Made by a program: the position numbers and the translations under genes. Of a stretch of 64,000 nucleotides of DNA, positions 10,030-19,925 are shown one piece after another (the first letter of the stretch is position 1; each line of letters starts with the position of its first letter). This DNA comes from Chlorobiota bacterium. Its GTDB lineage: Bacteria > Bacteroidota > Ignavibacteria > OLB7. The notes under the pieces are model-generated. The model saw nothing but the letters and a program-made list of their open reading frames with translations, did not search any database and was not told where the DNA came from. Location: positions 2,889,001 through 2,953,000 of the forward strand of contig CP065014.1 in assembly GCA_016700335.1 (NCBI GenBank). The letters are read 5' to 3'.

Positions 10030-10190
10030 TTGATTAATTAATTTAGTGATTTAGTAAAACAATACATCACAAAAGTAATAGATCACGAAGATTGATTCAA
10101 ATGATAAATAGTAATAAATTGTAATTGAATTGAAATGTTTTTAAATTAATTAGTATCTATTAGCAAAACAATTTTTGGCAAAATATTATA

Positions 10191-11432
10191 TCAATCTGCT
10201 CTTAATGCCTCAATAGGGTCTAGTCTGGCTGCCCTAAAAGCTGGCACAGCACCTGCAATAACTCCAACCAATACACCAACAATTATTGCAATTGCAACTT
10301 GTAAAGGCTTTAGAGATGAACTTAAATATTCAATATCTAATTTATTTGATGCAATGTAAGCAACAATTGAAGTTAAAATTAATCCTAAAATCGCTCCTAA
10401 AAAACATAGGAAAACTGATTCAATAATAAACTGAGTTAGAATGCTTTTTTTAGTAGCACCTAATGCTTTTCTTAAACCGATTTCTTTAGTTCTTTCTGTT
10501 ACTGAAACAAACATTATATTCATAATACCTATTGAGCCAACTAAGAAAGAAAGTCCAGTCATGAATAAGCCAACCCCCCAAACAACTAAACGTAACTGAT
10601 CAAATTGTTTTTTAAATTGTTCTTGAGAGTTAACAGTAAAATCATCTTTCCCACCAGGTTCTATGGATCTTACCTGCCTCATTATACTCCTAATCTCAAA
10701 CTTTGCGTCTTCAATTACTTGAGGATCTTTACTTCCAATCTTTACATCAATTTCAACACTCCGTTTATTTCCAAATTGAGAGAAAAATCTTTTTATAGGA
10801 ATAATTACTTGATTATCTAAAAAATCTGGACCAAATCCACCATTTTTTTTCATTACTCCAATTATTCTATAAGTAATCCCATTTATTTTTAAATCTTTAT
10901 TTATAGGATCAATTTTCGGGAAAACATTTTCTTTAACTGTGTTACCAATAATGCAAACTCTTGAACCAGTTTCATTTTCCTGTTCATTAAAAAATCTGCC
11001 ATCAGAAATTTTGTTTCCAACGGTTTGTGGATATTGGTGAGTAGTAGATTGAATCATTACATTTGTTGCAACTATATCATCGTATTTAATTCTACCATTC
11101 ATACTAGCAACTGAGGGCATTACAAGTTCAAAACCTCTATTTGAAAGTCTCTCTTTTACTTTTTTATATTGTTCAAATGTTATATCTTTTCTATTCCTAA
11201 GTTCTACCCAATTATCACCCCCTGCCCAATCCCATTTATCTATATACAAAACATCTTCTCCAAAAGTTGACAAAGTAACTTCAAACACTTTATCTAGACC
11301 ACCAAGCAACCATCCCATTAGCAAAACAAATGTTATACCAATAACAACACCAAGCATAGCCAAAGAAGCCCTAAGCTTATTTGATAGTAATGACATTAAT
11401 GCCATTCTAATTGCTTCTAAGAATTGGAACAA
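10191..11432 (-). CDS. ABC transporter permease, MacB/FtsX type
   Basis: A 413-residue protein with the MacB-type layout. One N-terminal helix (after SLLSNKLRASLAMLGVVIGI) is followed by a periplasmic MacB-PCD-like domain of about 220 residues, then three C-terminal helices carrying the FtsX signature (SIGIMNIMFVSVTERTKEIG, LRKALGATK). It ends with the usual PAFRAARLDPIEALR. These permeases act in mechanotransmission or export with a cytosolic ATPase and a periplasmic adaptor. Neither partner is adjacent here, so it is an orphan permease in this window. The start is TTG, chosen because it gives the normal FxEAIRxAL N-terminus. Confidence 0.9.
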   Translation of the reverse strand: MFQFLEAIRMALMSLLSNKLRASLAMLGVVIGITFVLLMGWLLGGLDKVFEVTLSTFGEDVLYIDKWDWAGGDNWVELRNRKDITFEQYKKVKERLSNRGFELVMPSVASMNGRIKYDDIVATNVMIQSTTHQYPQTVGNKISDGRFFNEQENETGSRVCIIGNTVKENVFPKIDPINKDLKINGITYRIIGVMKKNGGFGPDFLDNQVIIPIKRFFSQFGNKRSVEIDVKIGSKDPQVIEDAKFEIRSIMRQVRSIEPGGKDDFTVNSQEQFKKQFDQLRLVVWGVGLFMTGLSFLVGSIGIMNIMFVSVTERTKEIGLRKALGATKKSILTQFIIESVFLCFLGAILGLILTSIVAYIASNKLDIEYLSSSLKPLQVAIAIIVGVLVGVIAGAVPAFRAARLDPIEALRAD

Positions 11433-11589
11433 TTGATTTTTAGGTTTGATTATCTAATCTTAATATTAATATCTACAAATCTAACGTAGTTCATTAGACT
11501 TTACTAAAAAAATAGTTGTTGCAACTTTCATAATTTAATTTGTTTTGACTTCCATGTAAAGTTTTTTCATGTTATGGTATTATTAAGTC

Positions 11590-11621
11590 TTGTTACTTCA
11601 TTCAATTTATATTTAACTTTG
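11590..11621 (+). promoter_or_regulatory. Bacteroidota-type promoter of rimO
   Basis: TTG at 11590-11592 and TAACTTTG at 11614-11621 are 21 bases apart, a good match to the TTTG-N17-23-TAnnTTTG promoter of Bacteroidota. The start codon follows 72 bases downstream. Confidence 0.55.
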
Positions 11622-11692
11622 CAACAAATTATTATTTCTTGGAAGTCAAGAATTTAACAATTTATTTATCTTAAATTTCAAATCATCATAAA

Positions 11693-13012
11693 ATGAATCC
11701 AATACAAATAGATTTAACATCAAATATATTAACTAAAAAAAAAGTTAACGTTGTTACACTTGGATGTTCAAAAAATACTGTTGATACTGAGACATTGCAA
11801 GGAATGCTAAAATATAATAACATTGAACTAACAGATCAAGCTGAGGGCTCAGACATTTTAATTATAAACACTTGTGGATTTATTGATGTTGCAAAAGAAG
11901 AATCAATCAATGCAATTTTAGAAGCTGGTGAGTTAAAAAAGCTTGGTAAAATTAAAGAGATTTATGTTGCTGGATGTTTATCTGAAAGGTATACTGAGGA
12001 CATGAAACTTGAGCTTCCAGAAGTTGATAATTTTTTTGGAGTAACAGATTTTAAAGGTATTATTGAAAGTATAAACCCATTACAACCTTCAAACTTAACT
12101 GGAATGAGATATGTCCCTGAAGGCACATATTCATCATATTTAAAGATTTCTGAAGGATGCGATAACCCTTGTTCTTTTTGTGCTATTCCAATTATGAGAG
12201 GAGGGCATTCTTCAAGAAGCTATGAAGATATTCTTATTGAAGCAAATCATTTAGCTCAACAAGGCGTTAAAGAAATTATATTAGTTGCACAAGATAGCAC
12301 GTACTATGGTCTAGATTTGTATGGTGAAAGGAAGCTTGCAAATCTTTTAGATAAAGTTGCTCAAGTCCGTGGGATTGAATGGGTTAGATTAATGTATGCG
12401 TATCCAGCAAAATTTCCTTTAGATATCCTTCCAATTATAGCCCAACATGACACAATTTGTAAATATATTGATATGCCAATTCAACATATTGCCGATAAAG
12501 TTTTAAAATCAATGAGAAGAGGTATCACAAAAAGAGCAACTTTGGATTTAATAAATAAAATTCGAGAAACTATTCCTAATATTTCATTAAGAACTACCCT
12601 TATTATTGGTTATCCAAATGAGGGTGAAAATGAATTCCAAGAGTTGATGGAATTTGTTGAAGAGGTTAAATTTGATAGACTTGGAGTTTTTGCTTATTCG
12701 AAAGAAGATAATACTACTGCATTTGATTTAGAAGATCCAATTCCTGAAGAGCTAAAACAAGAAAGGATGGAAAGAATTATGCAATTACAACAAAGAATAT
12801 CCTCAGATAAAAATGACAAACTAATTGGAACTTATGAAAGAGTTTTCGTTGAAGCTGAAACTGAAGGCGAATACACTGCTAGGAGTTACCGTGATGCCCC
12901 TGAAGTTGATGGACAGGTTTATATTAAAACTGATAAAGTTATTAAAGTTGGTGATTTTGTAGACGTTAAAATTGTTGATGCCACAGATTACGATATCTTC
13001 GCTGAAATGTAA
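11693..13012 (+). CDS. rimO: Ribosomal protein S12 methylthiotransferase RimO
   Basis: A 439-residue radical-SAM methylthiotransferase. The N-terminal UPF0004 domain begins VTLGCSKNTVDTE and carries the three cysteines (in GCSKN, NTCGF and AGCLSE) of the auxiliary iron-sulfur cluster. The radical-SAM motif CDNPCSFC has its cysteines at residues 156, 160 and 163. The RGG and SRSYEDI segments following it and the AQDSTYYG and YAYPAKFP segments are typical of RimO rather than MiaB. A C-terminal TRAM domain starts at about residue 375. RimO modifies Asp in ribosomal protein S12 to its beta-methylthio form. It is monocistronic here and convergent with the next gene. Confidence 0.95.
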   Translation: MNPIQIDLTSNILTKKKVNVVTLGCSKNTVDTETLQGMLKYNNIELTDQAEGSDILIINTCGFIDVAKEESINAILEAGELKKLGKIKEIYVAGCLSERYTEDMKLELPEVDNFFGVTDFKGIIESINPLQPSNLTGMRYVPEGTYSSYLKISEGCDNPCSFCAIPIMRGGHSSRSYEDILIEANHLAQQGVKEIILVAQDSTYYGLDLYGERKLANLLDKVAQVRGIEWVRLMYAYPAKFPLDILPIIAQHDTICKYIDMPIQHIADKVLKSMRRGITKRATLDLINKIRETIPNISLRTTLIIGYPNEGENEFQELMEFVEEVKFDRLGVFAYSKEDNTTAFDLEDPIPEELKQERMERIMQLQQRISSDKNDKLIGTYERVFVEAETEGEYTARSYRDAPEVDGQVYIKTDKVIKVGDFVDVKIVDATDYDIFAEM

Positions 13013-13061
13013 GTATTTAAGAAAAATACAAACCTGCTTAAAATTTTAATTAACATTTAAA

Positions 13062-14558
13062 TCAATTTTTAAGATTGATTATTGATATTTTTTTATCCAT
13101 ATCTTTATCAAAAACTAATGTTATTGGAGCATCAATTTCTTTCCAAGGGTAAGTTCCATCTAAAGTAATTTTTTGAATTACTACAGATCTGTTTGGTTCT
13201 TGTTTGTTTGGTAAATTTAAATTCACTGTTCTTATTGCAGCTACTACAAGCGCATTATTTTTAACTACAATAGCATTTAAATTTTGTTCAATAGATGAAT
13301 TGCTAGAAATAATTGGTTCGGGTAAAGCATCTCCCCACATATCGCTACCATCTAAGTTTAGCCTTTGTGCATAAATATCTCTATCTTGAGTTGATGAGTC
13401 ATATACTTCAAATAAAAAGAAAGCTCCTCCAACACCATCAGGGAAAACACTAGGTTTCTCACATATTTTTTTTGATAATGATATATATTTTGCTTTTTTT
13501 CCTTCATTCCAAACAGACTTTCCATTCAAATCAATTCTTTGAACTCCAATCATTTGAGTGAAGATATTGTTAACAGGAACCAACATTTCAAAAGCAACTG
13601 TAATTCCTTCCTTATCTGCAGCTAAAACAGGCTCATACTCACGTACAGAGGTTGCAGAACTTACAACTATTGGTGATTCACCCCAAAGCTTCTTCCCTAT
13701 AGCAGATATACTTTGTGCAAAGATATCTACATCTGAAACTTTATTTCCAGAAGTATATTCAACCTCAAAAGCAACTACAACCCCTCCATTACCATTACTT
13801 GCAACAGTTGCATTGCGTTCTATATGCTTACTTGCAGCAACATTAATAGGTAGAGTTGAATTTCCATCCCAACCTAATTTGCCTGCTATATCAATATGGT
13901 TTGCAATAATATCTCCATCAACTTGACCTAACTCAACACTTGAAGTTTCAACAACTAAAACAGCCCCACCTCTTCCATCTGAAGTTAAACTGCTCAACTT
14001 CTCTTTTTTATTTGATGAATTTGAAACCCAAATATTACTATTCCATATTTTGGTTCCAGTTTTTGAAATTCGTGCTGCTGCTATATCAATGTCCCTATTA
14101 CTTAAATAATGTACTTCGTATGCAATTATTAAAGATCCATCTTCAAGTACTATTGCTTTTGGATTCTTTTCAATATTTTTTGATTTCGATATGTAAACAA
14201 CTGGATTTTTTGAATCACCAAACAATTCAATTCCTTTTGGAGAAATTCTCCGTATTGCTATATTCATATCCCCCCCAAACAACTCATTTGTATATAAAAT
14301 ATACACGCCACCCTCCTTATCATCTAATAAAGTTACATCTTGAATATTAGATCCCTCTGAATTTAGCTTTAATGTTTTATCCTTTCCCCAATCATAAATT
14401 CCATCAGAAAAAATGCTCGTTAACAAAATTTGAGGCTTTCCATAATTTGATGAGGAATTTGAATGAGTAACTGCCGCAATAATATACTTCTCAATTTGAG
14501 CATTAGTTGGTACTAAAATTGAGCCAAAAATTATCAAGACTACTAATAATTTATTCAT
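13062..14558 (-). CDS. Exported propeller-like repeat protein
   Basis: A 498-residue protein with a signal peptide (cleavage near residue 20, after PTNA). It contains about six repeats of 60-75 residues. Each has a run such as DGSLIIAYEV, GGAVLVVET or GGVVVAFEV, followed by DIDIAA-, DVDIFA- or DRDIYAQ-type strands and a G-(K/S)-x-(I/M)-W turn, consistent with a beta-propeller. No T9SS sorting domain is present at the C-terminus (it ends IINLKN) and no catalytic motif is visible. The similarity between repeats is strong enough to call it repetitive. The function is unknown. Confidence 0.8.
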   Translation of the reverse strand: MNKLLVVLIIFGSILVPTNAQIEKYIIAAVTHSNSSSNYGKPQILLTSIFSDGIYDWGKDKTLKLNSEGSNIQDVTLLDDKEGGVYILYTNELFGGDMNIAIRRISPKGIELFGDSKNPVVYISKSKNIEKNPKAIVLEDGSLIIAYEVHYLSNRDIDIAAARISKTGTKIWNSNIWVSNSSNKKEKLSSLTSDGRGGAVLVVETSSVELGQVDGDIIANHIDIAGKLGWDGNSTLPINVAASKHIERNATVASNGNGGVVVAFEVEYTSGNKVSDVDIFAQSISAIGKKLWGESPIVVSSATSVREYEPVLAADKEGITVAFEMLVPVNNIFTQMIGVQRIDLNGKSVWNEGKKAKYISLSKKICEKPSVFPDGVGGAFFLFEVYDSSTQDRDIYAQRLNLDGSDMWGDALPEPIISSNSSIEQNLNAIVVKNNALVVAAIRTVNLNLPNKQEPNRSVVIQKITLDGTYPWKEIDAPITLVFDKDMDKKISIINLKN

Positions 14559-14760
14559 TTAAAAATTTAATTTCTTCAACAATACAAATATGATATTTTA
14601 AATCCAAAAGGATTAAATTATTTTTTAAAATACAATTTCAATATTTGCATTTTTCTATTTGATTTATTTTTGTAAAATTACTTATAATAATTATTTTAAT
14701 AATTTTTTATTCTTTACTAAATTTTATAATTTTGAACTTCAAACTATATATTAATTACAA

Positions 14761-15939
14761 ATGAAATTTTCAATACTTTCAATTACGATACTGTTTTTTT
14801 CTTTTTCAATATTATTTTCTCAGCAAACATCATTAGTAACTAGAAATGTTAAAACTGGACTTGATACACCATGGGAGATAATTTGGGGACCTGACAATTG
14901 GATTTGGTTAACAGAAAGATTAGGTAAAATAAGCAGAATTAATCCCGAAACTGGAGAACAAAAAATCATCGTATCCAAATTAGGTGGAGTTACTGAAATT
15001 TCAGAATCTGGATTAATGGGAATGGCTTTACATCCAAATTTCAAAGATACTTCTTGGGTTTATATAGCTTATACATACTTATTATCTGGAAGTACTCTTG
15101 GAGTGAAAATTGAAAGATATACTTATAGGAATGATTCACTTTTACAGCCAATAAAAATAATTGATGGTATCAAAGGATATTCAACTCATGATGGATGTAG
15201 ATTACTTATTTCAAATGATAGGAAATTATTTATTACTACCGGTGATGCTCAAGATCAACCTTCTGCTCAAAATTCTTTAAGTCTAAATGGTAAAACTTTG
15301 AGACTAAATCTAGATGGAAGTATTCCTTTGGATAATCCTTTTTCAAATGCAGTTTGGAGTAAAGGTCATAGGAATGCTCAAGGTATTGTTTTAACTCCAA
15401 ATGGTTTAATGTATCAATCTGAACATGGTCCTGATAATGATGACGAAATTAATTTGATTATTAAAGGAAGAAATTATGGTTGGCCTACAGTAATGGGTTT
15501 CTGTGATAATGCGTTGGAAACTACTTTTTGTAAAGATTCTAATGTTGTTGAACCCCTTAAAGTTTGGACTCCAACATTAGCTGTTTGTGGTATGGATTAT
15601 TATAATTTAAATTTGATTCCTGAATGGAATGGGTGTCTAATTTTGACAACATTAAAAGCAAGTAAACTAGTTGTTTTAAAGCTTAGCCCCGATGGCAAAC
15701 AAATTGAATCTGAAAGAACATATTATACTGGAGGCACTTCTTTTGGTAGATTAAGGGATTTATGTGTATCACCTGATGGTAGAATTTTCATTGGTACTAG
15801 TAACCTTGATGGTAGAGGAACAGCAAAACAAGGTGATGATAAAATCATCGAGATAAAACCAAAAGGAACCACAGACATAAATAATAAAAATCTTATTCCA
15901 TTAAAACTAGAATTATCAACAGAAAATTTTAAGGATTAA
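14761..15939 (+). CDS. Exported PQQ-dependent sugar dehydrogenase family protein (glucose/sorbosone dehydrogenase fold)
   Basis: A 392-residue protein with a signal peptide (cleavage near residue 21). It shows the six-bladed GSDH propeller signature: LDTPWEIIWGPD, a WLTERLGKISRI strand, GLMGMALHPNF, THDGCRL (position of the catalytic HNGGRL histidine), GHRNAQGI, SEHGP with DDEIN, and NYGWP. Members oxidise aldoses or related compounds using PQQ and calcium in the periplasm. The canonical active-site segment is slightly altered (DGC for NGG), so PQQ binding is not certain. It is followed by a strong terminator. A TAATTTTG box lies at 14727-14734. Confidence 0.88.
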   Translation: MKFSILSITILFFSFSILFSQQTSLVTRNVKTGLDTPWEIIWGPDNWIWLTERLGKISRINPETGEQKIIVSKLGGVTEISESGLMGMALHPNFKDTSWVYIAYTYLLSGSTLGVKIERYTYRNDSLLQPIKIIDGIKGYSTHDGCRLLISNDRKLFITTGDAQDQPSAQNSLSLNGKTLRLNLDGSIPLDNPFSNAVWSKGHRNAQGIVLTPNGLMYQSEHGPDNDDEINLIIKGRNYGWPTVMGFCDNALETTFCKDSNVVEPLKVWTPTLAVCGMDYYNLNLIPEWNGCLILTTLKASKLVVLKLSPDGKQIESERTYYTGGTSFGRLRDLCVSPDGRIFIGTSNLDGRGTAKQGDDKIIEIKPKGTTDINNKNLIPLKLELSTENFKD

Positions 15940-15963
15940 ATTTAAGTTTTTTTTGTAAACTAG

Positions 15964-16001
15964 AGTACCTCTAAATGTATAGCTATTAGAGGTACTTTTT
16001 T
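15964..16001 (+). terminator. Rho-independent terminator after the sugar dehydrogenase gene
   Basis: A perfect 11-bp stem (15964-15974 with 15986-15996) and an 11-base loop, followed by Ts, 24 bases after the stop codon. Confidence 0.85.
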
Positions 16002-16045
16002 ATTTTACTTAATATTTTTTAAACTAATACTAATCTAATACTATT

Positions 16046-17692
16046 CTAATAATTCTTTTTTGTATTTCCTAAAGCAGAAGGTTTGCCACCTTTTGAAATA
16101 TTTTCGGATAACTTTTCAAGTAATTTTATTTCAGTTTTTAAGCCACTATCATTCATATATAAATTTTCAACCATTGCTAAAGTTTTTGCTCTTGAAATTG
16201 CTGCTAATGCTTCTTTAGTTTTACCCTCAGTGTTTAGCATACAACCGTCTCTTAATCCAAAGAATATGTTTGTAAGTGCTACAGCTTTTTTCATTCCATC
16301 ATGAGTGTAATATTGTGTTCCGGGTATCAATGTTGCTTTTGCTTGATTTCTTACTTCAATAGATGAGTTATAATTTTTTCCTAATGGATCTGAATAAGAA
16401 ATACTTCCCGATACTAATTCATCATTCTTTTTGATTATAAGTGGTGAACTATCATCTTTTTCATATCTTAAAATAATAGCTCCTTTATTTGATGAGAAAA
16501 AAACAGTTGGTATTTCTAGATTTGCATCTTTATCTCCCTCCTTCCAATTTGGTAACCCATAAACTGCCTTGAGCTTTAATCCTTGTGGAGTTGTAATTTT
16601 TACATTAAGATCAAATACAATTGGGGTAACTAAAAAGTCAAATTCTTTATCAAAAACTTTTGAAATTTTATCACTATTTTCTAAGTAAAAATAATTAGCA
16701 CCTCTAAGCTTTGAAATATTATATATAAGTTCTTGTCCAAAATCTAAGCCAACTCCAAAAGCACTGAATCCAATTTTTTTATCTGAATATTTTTTTATTA
16801 TGCTAGTAAAACTTACTGAATCTGTTGCCCCAGAATTTGGTTGAGCATCTGTGAAAAGCATTATTCTTTTGTTAGTTCCATTTACTTCTGGTAGTTGCTC
16901 AAGCAATTCATAACCCATAAATAGTCCTTGCTCAATGTTAGTTCCTCCGTCTGCATTGATTGAGTTTATAGCTTTTATTAAATCATCCTTGTTGCTCGAA
17001 TTTATTTTTGTTTGAGGAATTATTACCTCTGCTGAATTTTCAAATGTTACAACTGAAAGCAAATCATCTGAGTTTAATTTATCTAATAATTTTACAATTG
17101 CAGTTTTAATAGCTTGAATTTTTGTAACCTTGCTTGATCCATCTGTTTGTTCAGACATAGATCCACTTCTATCAATAACTAAACATAGTTGCAATGGTGG
17201 ACGTTTAAATTCATCTATTTTTACACCAGATGATAGCCCTAAGTGAACAAATAATGCATTTGAATTATTATCAGCAGTTGGGGCATAACCATATCCCAAA
17301 GAAAGACAAAGCTTTTCTGAACAATCAATTTGTGGAGTTAAAATATCATGTTCACTATACAAACCTTCTGCAGAAAAATCTACAAATTTAGGTACGTATC
17401 CTTCGTTGATTTGATTCCTTATGTACCCTATATCTTTTGAACCTCCTATTGTTGCTCCTAATGTTGTTGGTGAAGCCGAAGAAGAAATTAATGTTTGAAT
17501 TGCCCCAACACCGCTAACTGCTTTAGGATTTATGCCTCCTGCCCTTAATTCAATTCTATTTAATGGAGATGGTGTTAATACTTCAACTTTAGATTTTCTA
17601 GTTGTATCATTCTTATCTTGGGCTATACCTATATACTTGATTGATATAAAACATATAAAAATAAATAGGCAAAATGTTATTATTCTTTTCAT
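16046..17692 (-). CDS. Exported von Willebrand factor A domain protein
   Basis: A 548-residue protein with a signal peptide or anchor in residues 1-24 and a VWA domain at about residues 165-345. The metal-ion-dependent adhesion site DRSGS (DxSxS) is intact, with the downstream GGTNIEQGL threonine and LFTDAQPN aspartate. This is like the Ca-activated chloride channel-like VWA proteins common in Bacteroidota. A C-terminal region of about 200 residues is beta-rich and then helical. Such proteins often mediate protein contacts in the periplasm or at the surface. No BatA/BatB or MoxR neighbours are present. Confidence 0.85.
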   Translation of the reverse strand: MKRIITFCLFIFICFISIKYIGIAQDKNDTTRKSKVEVLTPSPLNRIELRAGGINPKAVSGVGAIQTLISSSASPTTLGATIGGSKDIGYIRNQINEGYVPKFVDFSAEGLYSEHDILTPQIDCSEKLCLSLGYGYAPTADNNSNALFVHLGLSSGVKIDEFKRPPLQLCLVIDRSGSMSEQTDGSSKVTKIQAIKTAIVKLLDKLNSDDLLSVVTFENSAEVIIPQTKINSSNKDDLIKAINSINADGGTNIEQGLFMGYELLEQLPEVNGTNKRIMLFTDAQPNSGATDSVSFTSIIKKYSDKKIGFSAFGVGLDFGQELIYNISKLRGANYFYLENSDKISKVFDKEFDFLVTPIVFDLNVKITTPQGLKLKAVYGLPNWKEGDKDANLEIPTVFFSSNKGAIILRYEKDDSSPLIIKKNDELVSGSISYSDPLGKNYNSSIEVRNQAKATLIPGTQYYTHDGMKKAVALTNIFFGLRDGCMLNTEGKTKEALAAISRAKTLAMVENLYMNDSGLKTEIKLLEKLSENISKGGKPSALGNTKKNY

Positions 17693-17830
17693 TAATTAAT
17701 TGAATTGTTTGTTAAATTTGATTAACTTCATGACAAATATAAAGTTTTGTGTAACCCTAATTTTTTTTCAATAAAAAAAAATATATGTATAACTTTGAAT
17801 ATAATTGCAAACTAAATTATAGTTAAATTT

Positions 17831-18943
17831 TTGAACAAACTTAAAATAATAGTAGTTATAGGAACAAGACCAGAGGCAATTAAACTTGCTCCAGTAATTT
17901 CTCTTTTAAAACAACAATTACATAATGTTGTTGTTGTTTCTTCATCACAGCATAAAGAATTACTTTTATCTGTATTTTCTATTTTCAAAATTAAACCGAA
18001 GTATGATTTAAACGTGATGCTTAGTTCACAATCATCACATCATATTGCTGGGAACGTATTAATTCAATTGGAAGAAATTCTGAAGAAAGAAAAACCACAG
18101 TTGGTAATTGTTCAAGGTGATACAACTACTGCTTGTAGTGGTGCTTTAGCTGCTTTTTATTCAAAAATTCCAGTTGCACATATTGAATCAGGATTAAGAA
18201 CAAATGATATCTATTCTCCTTTCCCAGAAGAAATGAATAGAAGAATAATATCTCAAATAGCTACACTTAATTTTGCCCCAACAAAATTTAATAAAAATAA
18301 TTTATTAAAGGAAGGTATTCCAAATAATAAAATTTTTATAACAGGAAATACTGTTCTTGATTCATTAAAATTTATTTCTAATCATTTAAGTTCAAAGAAA
18401 AATAATTATAAGTTGGATATAGTTAACGATAAAAAAATTATTCTAATAACAGTTCATAGGAATGAGAACTTTGGAATTCCAATGAAGAATATCCTCAATA
18501 GTATCAATGAAATTGTAAATAAATATGAAGACTTTAAAATAATTTTTCCAGTTCATCCAAACCCAAAAGTTAAGCAAGCAATTAAAAAATACTTAAAACC
18601 ATATGAAAGAATTATATTAAAAGAACCTATGAATTACATCGAGTTTATAAATCTTTTAAGTCAGTCATTCCTTGTAATGACTGACTCTGGTGGTATACAA
18701 GAAGAAGCACCTGCATTTGGGGTTCCTGTAATTATTCTTAGATCATCAAGTGAAAGAGGTGAGCTTATATCCTCTGGAGGTGGCTTAATTTCTGGAACTC
18801 AACAAGAGGATATTACAAATTTGACATCTCAATTAATTGAAAATAAAGTCTTGTATAAAAAGATGACTAAAAAATCTTTCCCGTTTGGGAAAAGTGGAGC
18901 TTCAGTAAAAATTGTTAAAATTATTGAAAAATATCTACTATAA
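17831..18943 (+). CDS. wecB: UDP-N-acetylglucosamine 2-epimerase (non-hydrolysing)
   Basis: A 370-residue GT-B fold enzyme converting UDP-GlcNAc to UDP-ManNAc for surface polysaccharides. Diagnostic segments are GTRPEAIKLAPV at the N-terminus, VQGDTTTACSGALAAFY, HIESGLRTND, PFPEEMNRRI, TVHRNENFG, and DSGGIQEEAPAFGVPV near the C-terminus. The start is TTG, with a TAACTTTG -7-like box at 17790-17797. No other ManNAc pathway gene is adjacent. It is followed closely by the broken DUF1801-like gene. Confidence 0.93.
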   Translation: MNKLKIIVVIGTRPEAIKLAPVISLLKQQLHNVVVVSSSQHKELLLSVFSIFKIKPKYDLNVMLSSQSSHHIAGNVLIQLEEILKKEKPQLVIVQGDTTTACSGALAAFYSKIPVAHIESGLRTNDIYSPFPEEMNRRIISQIATLNFAPTKFNKNNLLKEGIPNNKIFITGNTVLDSLKFISNHLSSKKNNYKLDIVNDKKIILITVHRNENFGIPMKNILNSINEIVNKYEDFKIIFPVHPNPKVKQAIKKYLKPYERIILKEPMNYIEFINLLSQSFLVMTDSGGIQEEAPAFGVPVIILRSSSERGELISSGGGLISGTQQEDITNLTSQLIENKVLYKKMTKKSFPFGKSGASVKIVKIIEKYLL

Positions 18944-18957
18944 TCTGAATATACTTT

Positions 18958-19345
18958 TTGGATCAATTTCTAGATTACATATATTCGCAAGAGGAAAAAA
19001 ATAAAGATATTTTGATATTCTTGCATAATATCATTATGTCGTGTTCATATAATATTGTACCTAAAATTAGATTTAAAATCCCATTTTATTATGTTAATAA
19101 TAGATGGATGATTTGTCATTCAGTCAAAAAAAGGGAAATGTGAATTTAGTTTTGTATTTGGTAATAAACATTCTTTTCCAGAAAACATATTAGAATCAAA
19201 AGGAAGAAAACAAGTTAGATCTATTGCATTTGAACATAAAACTGATGTAGATGAGGATTTATTAAGTCAGATAATTTTTGAAGCAATTAAGTTAAATGAA
19301 TTTCGTTTTTCTAAAGAATTTAAATCAGTTAAAAAGAAAAGTTAA
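18958..19345 (+). pseudogene. DUF1801-like (YdhG-type) gene with a frameshift in a 7-A run
   Basis: The first frame (TTG start at 18958) encodes about 60 residues including RFKIPFYYVNNRWM and stops at 19141-19143. Reading one base out of register from the A run (19126-19132) continues KKGKCEFSFVFGN, LESKGRKQVRSIAF and LLSQIIFEAIKLNEF to a TAA at 19343-19345. Together the two parts match the length and order of a DUF1801 domain. Six As instead of seven would join them, so this is a frameshift caused by one extra A. It could be a real pseudogene, a slippage site or an assembly error. Confidence 0.75.
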
Positions 19346-19366
19346 AATAATATATTAAAAATAAAA

Positions 19367-19624
19367 ATGGACGTAACACTGCACGTTAAACAAGGAGTTA
19401 GTTTGTTAGAAAGAGTATTGAGTTTTTATCCTATTATGCAAGATGGGAATGAATCTATTGTTGTTTTATCTGAGCAAGATTGGTTGGTATTAATGGATTT
19501 TATTGAGAATCCAGAAACAACAGAATTATATCCAACTAATATTAAAAACATGGTTGTTGATAGATCAATACCAGTTATTAAAATAACAACAGATAATTGT
19601 AATGTACAAGTAAAAATGGGATAA
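19367..19624 (+). CDS. Small hypothetical protein
   Basis: An 85-residue acidic ORF with an ATG start and no signal peptide or membrane segment. Predicted content is mixed (VSLLERVLSFYPIMQ helix; SIVVLSEQDWLVLMDFIENPE). A clear terminator lies 25 bases downstream of its stop, which supports a real transcription unit. I do not recognise a family. It may share a transcript with the DUF1801-like gene upstream, whose last stop is 21 bases before this start. Confidence 0.55.
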   Translation: MDVTLHVKQGVSLLERVLSFYPIMQDGNESIVVLSEQDWLVLMDFIENPETTELYPTNIKNMVVDRSIPVIKITTDNCNVQVKMG

Positions 19625-19648
19625 CCTTTAATAACATATTTATATTCT

Positions 19649-19688
19649 AAACCACATTGGCTTATTTCTTGCTTTATGTGGTTTTTTA
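19649..19688 (+). terminator. Rho-independent terminator
   Basis: A 9-bp perfect stem (19649-19657 with 19676-19684) followed by Ts, after the 85-residue ORF. The remaining roughly 240 bases to the next gene are AT-rich and show nothing else recognisable. Confidence 0.7.
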
Positions 19689-19925
19689 TTTTTAAAAATA
19701 TTCTAACAAATTCAATTTTGATTTTAATCCTTTATTTTTATTTGCAATCAACATCGATTAAGAATTACTATAAATAATTATTTATTATTAAACTTCTAAA
19801 AAATGAATAACACTAAAGAATTTGATTAATAATTATTAATGAATACATTCTCAATTACGAAAAATTTTAATTGCAAATTATTTAATAATCAATTTTATAT
19901 ATTCTAACAACTCAAAATATTTGTT

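Noticed and set aside
13558..13926. Plus-strand ORFs opposite the exported propeller-like gene, including 13940-14350
   Set aside because: These are shadows of a well-supported minus-strand gene with signal peptide and repeats.
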